A stretch of 64,000 nucleotides of DNA. Source: Dioszegia crocea (taxonomy: Eukaryota; Basidiomycota; Tremellomycetes; Tremellales; Bulleribasidiaceae). The notes beneath the pieces were generated by a model, which saw only the letters and a program-made list of their open reading frames with translations, did no database searches and was not told where the DNA came from. The translations under genes were made by a program, and so were the position numbers. Each line of letters begins with the position of its first letter. Within the stretch, counting starts at the first letter, position 1. Of the stretch, positions 1-9,946 are shown one piece after another. The stretch lies in the NCBI GenBank assembly GCA_001600615.1, contig BCKK01000010.1:313632-377631 (forward strand), read 5' to 3'.

Positions 1-2722
1 CATAATTTCCCCCAACTCCCGCCGCCTCCAATCCCGGCGACACATTCCTAGACTCCCTCATGTCCATAAAGCTACTCTGGACATTATCCCTTCTCCCCGA
101 AAACTGATCGTGCGAAGGGGACCAAGTCCGGAAACCAGGCGGAGAAGAGCCCTTCTTCCCCTTCTCTTTACTCGGGAGCGATCCATCCCAGAATGACGAT
201 CCTTTATCCCGCTCCTTTTCCTTGACTTTATCGCGATCTTTGACACTGGCCACGGCTGATCGCATACGCTTGGCCCATGAGGGGGATGGGGTAGATTCGT
301 CGATTGACATGAAAGATTGGCCATTTGCGGAATGGGAGCGCTGGGGTGTGTTTGGTCGGTTGAGGGATATAGCGTCAGATGACAAGGTCCGGGGTGAGTC
401 GGTTTGATGGGATGGTAGAGCTGAAGCCGGGACCGGCTCGCCGAGTAAACGAGAAATCTAGAAAAGTCAGCAAGATAATTTCCGACAATCTATCAATTAC
501 TGACTTTCGCAGCTTGGGTCCTCCTCGCCCGCCGGGCTGTATCTTCCGGACTATCCGACGAGTCCTCTATTGGGCTCTTCGGGCTCTTTGGCTCATCACT
601 AGCCTCGACCACCTTTGCCCGCCCAGTCCCTCTAGTCGTCTGCTCGCTCGCCCGTCGAGCGGTGGGGTAAGATGAGGTATTCTGAACCACCTCCGTCACC
701 GTCGTTTCCTTTGAAACATACACCCTGATGTCCTCTTCTTTCTTATCCACCAATCCCAAAGCCGCCATTGCCTTCAGAGCAATCTTGCTTGACCCCTTCA
801 GAGCGGGAATTGGAGGTTTCTCCGCGGCTCGAACTGTTCTGGGCTGACAGTCTTGCTGATCATATTCCGGTACCCTCGTTCTCGTTGCCGAGGACGATGC
901 GGGCCATAGCTCATCGTGAGTCGTTTGCATGACAGCGGAAGCTGTACTGGGCCTGACGACGTGTTGGCCTACTCTCGATTCGCTCAGGGGCTCGCCGAGC
1001 ATTTGCTCGATCTTTCGAGTGCGTCGGACGAGGATTGCACGCTGTTCGGGTGACAGGTCGTTATGGAGATCAGGCTTGGCGATGGCGTATAGCTTTGCGA
1101 GCTCTTTATCGGTAGGCTGGATCACGAGGGAAGACGGAGTGTGGGATGAATGGGAGAGGATTAGGCGGGCGTTCGTATGAGTGGACTCGGCGATGGAAGG
1201 GTGTGGCGATGAGGGAGGTGAGTCGACAGAGGTGCTTCGCGTGTGTCTGTCCGTCCGGCCAAAATGAGTAGGCGGCGTCTGAGGTGGGAGGATAGGGATC
1301 GTGGAAGGAGATGGCGCAGTAGATGGTCGGTGTCGAGGTGGAGGAGGCAGCGGGGTTCTTTGACGTCAGTTCAGGAGTGTCGAGTTGAACTTACATTCCT
1401 GACAGGTCCACTATGTCATGTATTGCCTTCCGGTCCCTCCGGTCAAACTCCATAAGCACCCTCGCTGTCTCTGCCCCTTCTCCCAAGATTTGGTCAAGCT
1501 TGGATGTCTTCCTTTTCTCACGATGCTCGAGCGATCCCTCTTCTCTCACCTCGCTCGCTATCGGCGTACCGACCGTTGGCGCCTGTTTGACGGGAGTGAG
1601 ACGGGGGACGATACGGGAATCGTTCTTCCCCGAAGCTTTAAGGAGGTGTGCAGTAATGTCCGCTGTGGACTCGGGGGAAGTGTGGATGGGACGACGAAGG
1701 GTTGGCGAGGGGAATGTAGCTCCTGATATATTGGATCGGCCAATATGGACGCGCTCAGCTACGACGTTGGATGGGCCGGAGAATGAGTCAGAGGCAGAGC
1801 TCATGCTCAGCGGTCGACGACCGTTACGCGTGCGTGAAGAGGTACTGCCGAATTGCACCTCTTCGTCGATGGGGGTAACGTTTGATGATTCCGAGGGTGA
1901 GAAATCGTCGTGAGCAGGCCCACCCGAGGTGGAATGTAGAGCTGACCAACGGCGTTGTCGATCCCCGAATGTGCCAGCGCTATTCGCGCTTTCTCGGCGT
2001 TTGGGATCGGGCCGAGGACGTGGTGGGGTGTTTGTCAGAGGGTGAGACATGGGAATGGGGAATGATGAAGGGGGGAACGTCGTGTCGGTTGCTGAGGGAA
2101 GAGGTGAGGAAGTGTGAATTTCAGAATAAGCTCCTGTGGAGCGACCGGTAAAGTAAAAAGTGGAGGGTGCGGAGTGATCGGAGAAGATGGATGTAGTTCG
2201 TGACCACCGCATGAATGATTGATCGACAGGGGGAAGCGGGCCGGAAGGTGGAACAGGTCCGGTGCCTGACCATGATGAGGTGATGGCGGGGGAAGTGGTC
2301 GTCATGGTATTTGGGGTCAAAGGATTGGGCGAATCGCCAAGGATAGCGAGGATAGTAGTTTGGTCGTCTGGTGTGGGTAGCAGGAGTGATGGAGCCAATA
2401 CTAGGCGCTGTCGCCTCCGCCGCTTCTCCCCTCGAATGGACACTTCCGCCTGGGCAAAGTCTAGCACTTGCGCCAGATTCACACCTCGCCTATCGGCAAT
2501 ACGAGCGACGTGAATCGAGCCAATTGACTTGCAAGATGAGCCACTTCGCAAGGTCGTCGACGAGGGGGAAGAGAGGTGAGTTGACGTTTCAAGAGGGGTT
2601 GCGAAAGGTGTCTGGCGGTGAAGAGGGAAGTGGCGAGGGGGCGGGGGCGGAGTAGCGAGGTGGGAAGGGGAAGCTGACGATTTCATAATGTGGGTCGATT
2701 GCGCTATTTGATTAAGGTACAT
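1..2722 (-). CDS. Ser/Pro-rich protein of unknown function (3' end outside window)
   Basis: Three exons are visible on the minus strand: 2722-1395, 1357-505 and 457 to beyond position 1. Introns of 37 nt (1358-1394) and 47 nt (458-504) have GT..AG ends and keep one frame open across all three blocks, which is the main evidence that this is one gene. The protein is at least 879 residues, low in complexity, and rich in Ser, Pro and Thr. More ordered segments are a motif around LDQILGEGAETARVLMEF at the end of exon 1, a helical stretch around LVRRTRKIEQMLGEPLSE in exon 2, and a Lys/Glu-rich stretch (KDRDKVKEKERDK) near the window edge. I do not recognise the family. The first Met at 2722 is not certain: a second Met lies 12 codons in, and the first 100 residues could contain an unrecognised intron. 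It is divergent to CDC40. Confidence 0.7.
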
Positions 2723-3691
2723 GAGTGCTCGGGCTTCTGAAGGCTAAGTGTTGGGCCGAGAGAAGCTTGAGCAAGGGTGAGAAGTGTAGATGTAGAAGAG
2801 AGGCAAGATCGGCTCCATTACTCATTCTCTTTTGTCCTAGCCTCGAGGATGTTTGAGCAGATCTTTGGTAGGGTACGCGAAGGGGAGGTGAAACGTGCAG
2901 GGAGGGACAGTGAGGGATTGTGTGTGTGATGGGATCTAACAGAACCCTCCTTTCCGGGGCCAATCCGTCGACCGGCTCACCTTTCTCCGCCTTCCATCAC
3001 ATCTCTTCACGCCTGGAATATGATTGGAGAAAGGCAGGTATGACAGTCGTTCATAATGCAAGGATATTCTCGATCCTCACCATGTTTCAAAGGCCAACGG
3101 TAGATGGCAAACCCTTCCGAACCTTGATTTTCCCCCCGAAACTCCCGTTCCGATCTTGTTCCCTTGGACCAGGTTATCCATGTCCTGGATGGTGCATTGC
3201 ATGCAGACTATCGCTCATTCCTCCGCATGCCTGTCTCCAGCGTCTTGATGGCGCGAGTGTGTTCAGTCAGGGCTGACGAGAACGGCTGAGAGCGACTAGT
3301 GTGGCAGGTGTGGCAGGTGTCACACGAAACCTCCTTGTTTCAGATCTGGGTCCGAAGTCGTTCGGGTCCTTTGCCCTTTTGCATGTCGGTCTCACGGCAG
3401 TGAGGTATGTTTCACCCGCATTCTGTGCAGCATGATCTGGCGTGACAGCGTAATTTAATGAGCATGCATAGCTAGAGAGTGGGCAAAAAAGGTGTAGCGG
3501 GTATAGCGATCGCGAGTGTGTGGCAAGTGTGGAAATGGAGCCCCGCAATTTGCGCAGTCCGGTGGCAACTCCGCTGTGCCTAGTTATTTTGTCCGCCCAT
3601 ATAAGAGCCGAGCAGCTGCAGCTGGGAGAGCAACATTGCTGGACCATAGACTATCTACCTCTACTTACCTATTCGAATCCAATACCCAGCT
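2723..3691. other. Intergenic, divergent promoter region
   Basis: This 969-base gap lies between two divergent genes. Short open frames on both strands show no family resemblance. A small direct repeat of the unit gtggcaggt occurs near 3300-3322, and a TATA-like tataag lies at about 3600-3605, some 90 bases before the CDC40 start. No RNA gene was seen. Confidence 0.5.
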
Positions 3692-5847
3692 ATGGCAGCT
3701 CTCGTATCAGGCTACGGATCCTCGGATGACGAGGATCACCCCGTCCCTTCATCATCGAAAATCCAATCAGTCACTTCGCCAAACGCCCAATTCTCCGCGC
3801 CAGCCGAGACAGCCGAGGACGAGGACGACGATGCGGTCGAAGCTGCAGCACGAGCGGATGCTTTCGGTTTGGGTTCATCCAAAGCAGCTGGTGCATCACG
3901 TCAAGCTGCAAAGGAGCGGAAAGCCGAGATAGCTGCTGCGCCAGATGTGCTCAAGGAGGATCCGAATAAAATGAGCAATGCCATCATCACTCGACCTACG
4001 GACAAGGTTATGAATGTCAATATCAGCTATGCGGATATGCAGCGGCCTGTTCAAGGTCCCGAAGACCCATTTAACCAGAAGAAGAATAAGGGGATGAATT
4101 CTCTGGCCGGTATGTCTTTCTCCTGCTCGGGATGCTCTGGGATGGATGCTGATAACCCAGGGCACGTCGAGGAACAAGCTATGGATTCGTATACATTTGC
4201 GATTCAACAGCGGACCTTTGACATACACGGATATGCCCTCAACCCGTCAAATATGGGTGGACATAAGCCCATTGTCGGGTCTTTGAATTCGGCGCACGAG
4301 AACGAATACCTTCCAGCGGATGCGATGAGAGTGACGAAATCCGTGACGAGAGAAACAAAGCGGAAGAGGAAGGGAAAGGGAGATGCCAGTGTGGTCGATG
4401 GGGACGATGCGTATATGGGACCTTGGGCGGCGTACGAGGTTGAGCAGGCCAAGCAGATAGAGGTGGATGATGCGGAGGATGGGGCTGAGGAGTGGCGGGC
4501 TGAGAAGAAACGGAGAGAAGAGGCGCAGGATGTGGCGAGGGAGGCTATGAAGACTGCTCGTGAGGAGAAGACAATATTTCACGGTGAGTTGAGGTTTGGA
4601 TTGAGCAACCCAAGCTGTGCTGACTGGCCAGGCAAGGAATTACTCGATTACGCCGGTCGGACGTACATGCACATCCCGACCGATCTGGATGTCAAGCTCA
4701 ACCCTTCCGAGGGCAGCGCTCCACCAAATTCATATCTACCGGACAAGTGTATACATACCTGGGTGAGTGATACCTCCCGCTAGCGTAGTCATGGCTAATT
4801 TCCAGACCGGACACAACAAGGGCGTGTCATCCATCAAACTTTTCCCCACTTCCGGCCATCTCCTCCTTTCCGCCAGTCTCGATACCAAAATCAAGGTAAG
4901 CGCCTACACGGGGCCAAACTGACGATAGTTATGGGATGTATACCACGAAGGCAACTGCCTGCGGACATTCATGGGTCATTCTCAGGCCGTCAAAGATGTC
5001 GCTTTCAACAACTCTGGTGATAAGTTCCTTTCGGCATCGTACGATCGATATATCAAACTGTGGGATACCGAGACTGGGAAGTGCATCCAGGCTTTCTCGA
5101 ATGGTAAAGCCCCAAATGTTGTGACTTTCAATCCGGATGGCGATAAGCAACATATCTGGTTGGCCGGTATGCAGGATAAGAAGATTATACAGGTGGGTTT
5201 GTTCAGCAGAGCAAGGCTGATCTGTAGTACGATACACGCGCTCGAGAAATCATCCAGACGTACGACCAACATCTCGGCGGAGTCAATACAATCACCTTTG
5301 TCGATGAAAATCGGAGATTCTTGACGACCTCAGACGACAAGTCTATCCGAGGATGGGATTATGACATCCCGGTCGTCATCAAATATATCGCCGAGCCGTA
5401 CATGCACTCGATGCCTGCTGTAGCTAAACACCCTACTGGTAAGTTCTCTCATTTAGGCTAGACTGACGGCATTAGGCAAATTCGTTGCTTGTCAATCCCT
5501 CGACAATCAGATTCTGGTTTATACGGCCGATGGGACATTCCGTCAAGTCAAGAAGAAGCGATTTGCGGGACATACCATTGCGGGCTATGCGTGCAAAGTT
5601 GCCTTCTCGCCTGATGGGAAGTATATCTCCAGTGGGACTGGGAGCGGAGATTTGGTATTCTGGGATTGGAAGACTGGGAAGATTGCAAAGAGGCTTAGAG
5701 GGCATAAGGAGGTTGTTATTGATCATGCGTGGTTGCCAAATGAGCATGTGAGTTGTCTTGGCTCTTGTGTAGTAGGCAAAGGAACTGACTTGGCAGTCGA
5801 AAGTGGTCACTGCGAGTTGGGATGGGTTGATCAAGCTGTGGAACTAG
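3692..5847 (+). CDS. CDC40: Pre-mRNA splicing factor CDC40/PRP17 (WD40)
   Basis: Second-step spliceosomal WD40 protein acting in the nucleus. Eight exons: 3692-4109, 4161-4583, 4632-4762, 4806-4895, 4929-5192, 5228-5438, 5476-5747, 5797-5847, giving 619 residues. The N-terminal half has the family's conserved segments (acidic start after [26 protein letters not shown] and a run around [20 protein letters not shown]). The C-terminal half is a seven-bladed propeller beginning at [17 protein letters not shown], with repeats ending in [32 protein letters not shown] and LIKLWN. The order and spacing match Prp17/CDC40 rather than a generic WD40 protein. Introns are 33-51 nt; the 33-nt intron at 4896-4928 is among the shortest in the window. 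Start chosen at the first Met, which opens the conserved N terminus. Confidence 0.96.
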
Positions 5848-6319
5848 ATAGTGGCTGCGGCGGGAAAAGGTGAACAGCTTCCAGCAGTCGATAGTCTCTG
5901 TATTTCTATCCTGCATGAGGAATGAGGGTATGGCCTGTCGTCCACCTAGCGTACACATGTGCCCTATGCATAAGGGCTTGAGATGGTACAGTTGCATACC
6001 CCTACCATCGTATCTACCGCATCGGAGATCGCCACGGAATCTGCAAACCCAAACCGGCCCCGCCCTTTGGCTCGGTGCATCCCATTCATCTCGCCGAGAC
6101 TTAGCCTGTCTTTGTGTCCCCCTCTCTCCCCACCCAAGTACAACCTAGACTCTCCTTTGATACTGCTATCCCACTCTTGTCCCGCCGGCTGTTGCTCCAG
6201 GAAGCCTCTCTGCATCTCGGCTGAGTAAGCATCGCGTTCGTCGTCCGCCCCCTTAGCCTCAGTCTCGTGCATCCCTTTTGACCTGTACTAACTTACAGTC
6301 ATCACCATCCTTGACCGCC
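5848..6319. other. Intergenic region
   Basis: These 472 bases separate the CDC40 stop from the MUB1 start on the same strand. They would hold the CDC40 3' UTR and MUB1 promoter. The stretch just before MUB1 is C/T-rich, as is common for fungal 5' leaders. No coding signal or RNA gene was recognised. Confidence 0.45.
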
Positions 6320-9300
6320 ATGAGAGAGTCCAACTTCACTTTCCCACCCCAGAACCGCGCCGTCGTTTCTATAACGCACCTCCTCTACGACCGCCGAGGT
6401 AAGTATCCTCCATCCTTTTGTTTTCCTCCTGCCAAGTCCATCCCTGACTTCTCAGCGCTCGACACAAGTAGCCACCTCGCGATACTCAACAATCTCACTT
6501 CGCTCACATACCTCACTTCCACATCTCCTCGTATACGCGAAACCCTCACAACAGATGGCGGGCTCGAACGACTCCTAGACATCCTTCGCGACTCCCTTCT
6601 CCCCCGGGCAGCACCTACAGCACACGACCTCTGGGGTCTGTCTGGTCCACCCACCGCACGCGTCATCTCCGTCGATCGGGCTATTCTATGTCGACACTCA
6701 CTCGCATTCCAATGCGTAGTCAATATAGGCGTAAGAGGTAGCGAGTCAATCAGGACGCGAGTCGTCCAGGCCGGAGCACTTGATCTGGTGGCTCAGATCC
6801 TCGAGAGCTGGCTAAAGCAACATGGAGTTTCAATACATGCTGGTCCTATTGGAAGTCAGGCAGCTGTCGATGCCATAGCTATGGGCATATATCCGGTCGT
6901 CGACTCCCGTCCCCCCAGTCGTCCCACTCCACAAGTCACCCCGCCAAATATAATACCCCCTACAACGGGAACGGGACGTACGGGTCGAGGGAGCTTTGGG
7001 CACTTTATGGCGAGTCTCACTAGACGGCGCGGGGAGGCGGGTGGGTTCGACCGAGTTGCAGGTCAGGGGAACGGAACAGGGGGAGGCGATACAGATGTGG
7101 ATATGGCGGATGAGGAGGGAGGCGGGGATACGGACGTATCGGGTGGACCGGACGAGGGTTCTCTGGGCGGTGCAGACGATAGTATGGAGATTGACTCAGC
7201 CGATCTACCCGGCTCAACACAGAACGCCGAGATCAATGCTCAAACGACTACACCTCGCGCCAGCCAATCGATACTCCCCATGACAGTCATGGCTACTGCT
7301 CATATCGAAGAATCTTTCTCCCAGGGCTCTAGCGCCGGTAACTCATTCACGAGTGAAGGTCTGGCGCCGGTCGCCATCGCTCGTACCGCATCCGACAACA
7401 ATCTCGGTCAGGCCAATGCCAACATCGCCGGCCCTAGGCCCGCCCCCGCCCCTCTCAACCTCGCCGTACGCATCCCCTCCTTGGCACAGGACCCTCTCAG
7501 CACCCAGTCCAGCCCGACCGGAACGCCGCGAGGCGAACCATCCAGAACACATGGTCGTCGTGATACCATTGTCGCTCGGCCTGTCAATCTCTCTCTTCCA
7601 CCTCGAGAAGACACGGCGACACAGAGCGATACGTCAGATGTCGATATGGACATTCAGACGGCGACGATCCACGCTACGATCCAGGCGGCAGTAGCTGCGC
7701 AAGCGCACGGGCAGAATGCGGGTGGGCTGGCAGAAGCCCCGGATGCCAGGAATGGAGAGGATGTGGGGCTGGTCGTAGCCAACGATGATGAGGATCTGCA
7801 ACCGCAGATAGGCGAAGATGTCATGGCGCAAGAACAGGCACGGCTGGATATGGAGGCGGGTGCACCTCCAGGTCAACCGGGAGCGACTCAAACCCCTCTT
7901 GCACCTCCAGCTCCTACACCCCTTCTACCCGCTGTAAATCCCGCTCAGCCAGCCCAAATCATCATTGCCAATGGCGCACCCAGGGGCTTCAACGATCTGG
8001 GGAGCTACGTTGGTATTTCCTCCCTGCTCAACCCCGATGGAGACCAGTATTCTGAAGATTCTATCCTTCTCTCTCTACAACTCCTCGCCTACCTCTCTAA
8101 ATACCCTCATGTACGATCTGCATTCCACCACCCCCGCCGACCCATGCACCCCACTTTTGACCTGGGGACAAGCGACGAAAAGCTTTACCTCCCCCAGCGA
8201 CCTGCGGTATCCGAGACACCCAACGTCTTCACCCTCGTCGAACGATTCACATTCCGCCCAGCTGCCGCCGATCCAAATATGTTCCGCATCCCACCGGAAA
8301 TCCAGTACTGGGCAGGTGTCATCATGCGGAATGCGTGCAGGAAAGATGAGGCTCGAGGAGGTATACGTCAGTGTGCAAATATGAAGTGTGGGAGATGGGA
8401 GAAGGAGCCTAGGGAATTTGCAAAGTGTCGGCGGTGTAGAAAAGCGAAATACTGCAGTAAGGACTGTCAGAGTAAGGCATGGTCAGAGGGCCATAAATTC
8501 TGGTAAGTCCATCTACCTTGAAGACTTCGTGTCGCGGCTGATGAAACAGGTGTAACGTCAAAGAAATCGAACCCCCTTCTATCCTCGCTCCAGGCGGCAA
8601 TCCCGAGGCGGATGACGATGACGATGCGCCTCCTCGACCACATCGGACCGTACGGACGGTAGACCCTCGTCCTCCACAATGGAGAGTAGGAGGAGGAGGT
8701 GCTACTGGAACTGGTGGTACTGGAGCTGGTGCCACTGGAACTGGAGGCGCTGGTACTGGTGGTACTGGAAGAGGTGCTACGGGCGCTGGCCCCGTAAGCG
8801 GCTTTGCAAACCGTCGTGTACATCCTCCTGTCGATCAAGAGGTATCCCAAGCCCACCGCAACCTACAAGCGGAGCTCCAACGGGGACCGGCCTCAAACGT
8901 CGCATCAGGAACTCACGTTCCGCGTCCTCTTCCAGCCGATTATGACCCCATCCTCCCGGCAGACTCGCAGTTGGACCTCTTACGTCAGACCCAGCGACGA
9001 TTACGGACAACAACGGATGAAATGGCCCAGCGTGGTCGGGCATTGGGCTTCGGGGGTTTCGGTGGTAGCGGGGAGTTTGGGCTTGATCAGCAACCTGCTG
9101 CCGGACCGTCTGCTACGGCAGGACGTATACCTGTCCATGTTTTCGGCAGGACACCCCCTGCCATGATGGGTAATGCCAGCAGGACCACCCCCTTTGGCAT
9201 GCGTGTCGACACGGCTTCGACGCATACGCCAGCGGGACCAGGCGAGGCGTTCTCACCATTGGGTCTACCGTCTCAGGGTGGCGGAACTGGAGCCAGTGGG

Positions 9301-9441
9301 AGACGGCCGGTCGTCTCAGGCATAACGTCAGGTCGACCGACGCAGATGATTCCCACATCAGCGAGGACTGTCAGTCCACTACAACCCACTTTCCAGATCC
9401 CTTCGTTCGGACAGGGTCAGGCGCAAGGGAGTAGGCGATAG
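6320..9441 (+). CDS. MUB1: MYND zinc-finger protein MUB1/SamB, ubiquitin-ligase adaptor
   Basis: Homologue of yeast Mub1 and Aspergillus SamB; Mub1 works with the E3 ligase Ubr2 to degrade the proteasome-gene activator Rpn4. Three exons: 6320-6398, 6456-8502, 8550-9441, giving 1005 residues. The start MRESNFTFPPQNRAVVSITH and the armadillo-like N-terminal block (LAFQCVVNIGVRGSESIRTR) are diagnostic. A MYND finger (CANMKCGRWEKEPREFAKC then CRRCRKAKYCSKDCQSKAW) occupies about residues 668-712; intron 2 (8503-8549) splits its last Cys pair, WC. The middle, about residues 200-560, is an acidic low-complexity insertion. After the finger comes a Gly/Thr/Ala repeat of about 35 residues. An ATG 14 codons upstream in the same frame (6278) exists, but the family begins at MRE. 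The ligase partner is inferred from family knowledge. Confidence 0.93.
8690..8800 (+). repeat. Gly-Thr-Ala coding repeat within MUB1
   Basis: Degenerate short tandem units of the type ggtactgga/ggaactggt, read as GTG and GAG tripeptide repeats, lie just downstream of the MYND finger. Copies differ mainly at third codon positions, so the repeat is kept at the protein level. It probably forms a flexible linker. Confidence 0.75.
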
Positions 9442-9946
9442 GGCTTGGGGTAGCGTTGGTTTGATAGCGGACCAGGAGCAGGAGGTGGTGTGGAGGTCGG
9501 GCGTTATGTTGTTGGCACATACGGACACTTGAGCGGGGTCCAAGGAGGGACCGCGAGGGGATTGAATCGAGGTTTCTAGGTGTAGGCAGATTGATGGTCC
9601 TTGACCTTCTTCTATAGTGACACTTTTTGTATGGCATTTGATAGATCGAAGGGTATGCGTGTTATCCATCGCGCTTGCTGTCCGACACACCCCTTGCCTG
9701 CCTTGCTCTGTTACACTGGCAGGCCCACCCATAGCCCATACGACTGATGCCCCGGAACCATGAGGCGACACAGGTGCGTTTCGCCACCCAGCCAACCTCC
9801 ACCGACCGACTATTCGAGAAAGTTCGAGAAGAAGCTATCGACTCGTACTGCTAGACCCGATAGATAATATATACCCCAGAAGGTCAGACAGCCTCTTCAA
9901 TATACCACAGTCACTCTGATCATACCGAAAAATCACTTCAAGATTC
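9442..9946. other. HSP78 upstream region
   Basis: These 505 bases separate the MUB1 stop from the HSP78 start. They contain a perfect heat shock element at 9813-9830 and a TATA-like aatatata near 9868-9875, about 75 bases before the ATG. Confidence 0.6.
9813..9830 (+). promoter_or_regulatory. Heat shock element (four perfect units)
   Basis: The sequence TTCGAGAAAGTTCGAGAA matches TTCnnGAAnnTTCnnGAA with no mismatch, the binding site for trimeric heat shock factor. It lies 117 bases before the HSP78 start codon and upstream of a TATA-like element. The site is read directly; heat induction of HSP78 through it is inferred from the family. Confidence 0.85.

Noticed and set aside
2920..3647. Overlapping short frames on both strands before CDC40
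   Set aside because: No motifs, poor codon-level consistency and location in a divergent promoter; treated as chance.
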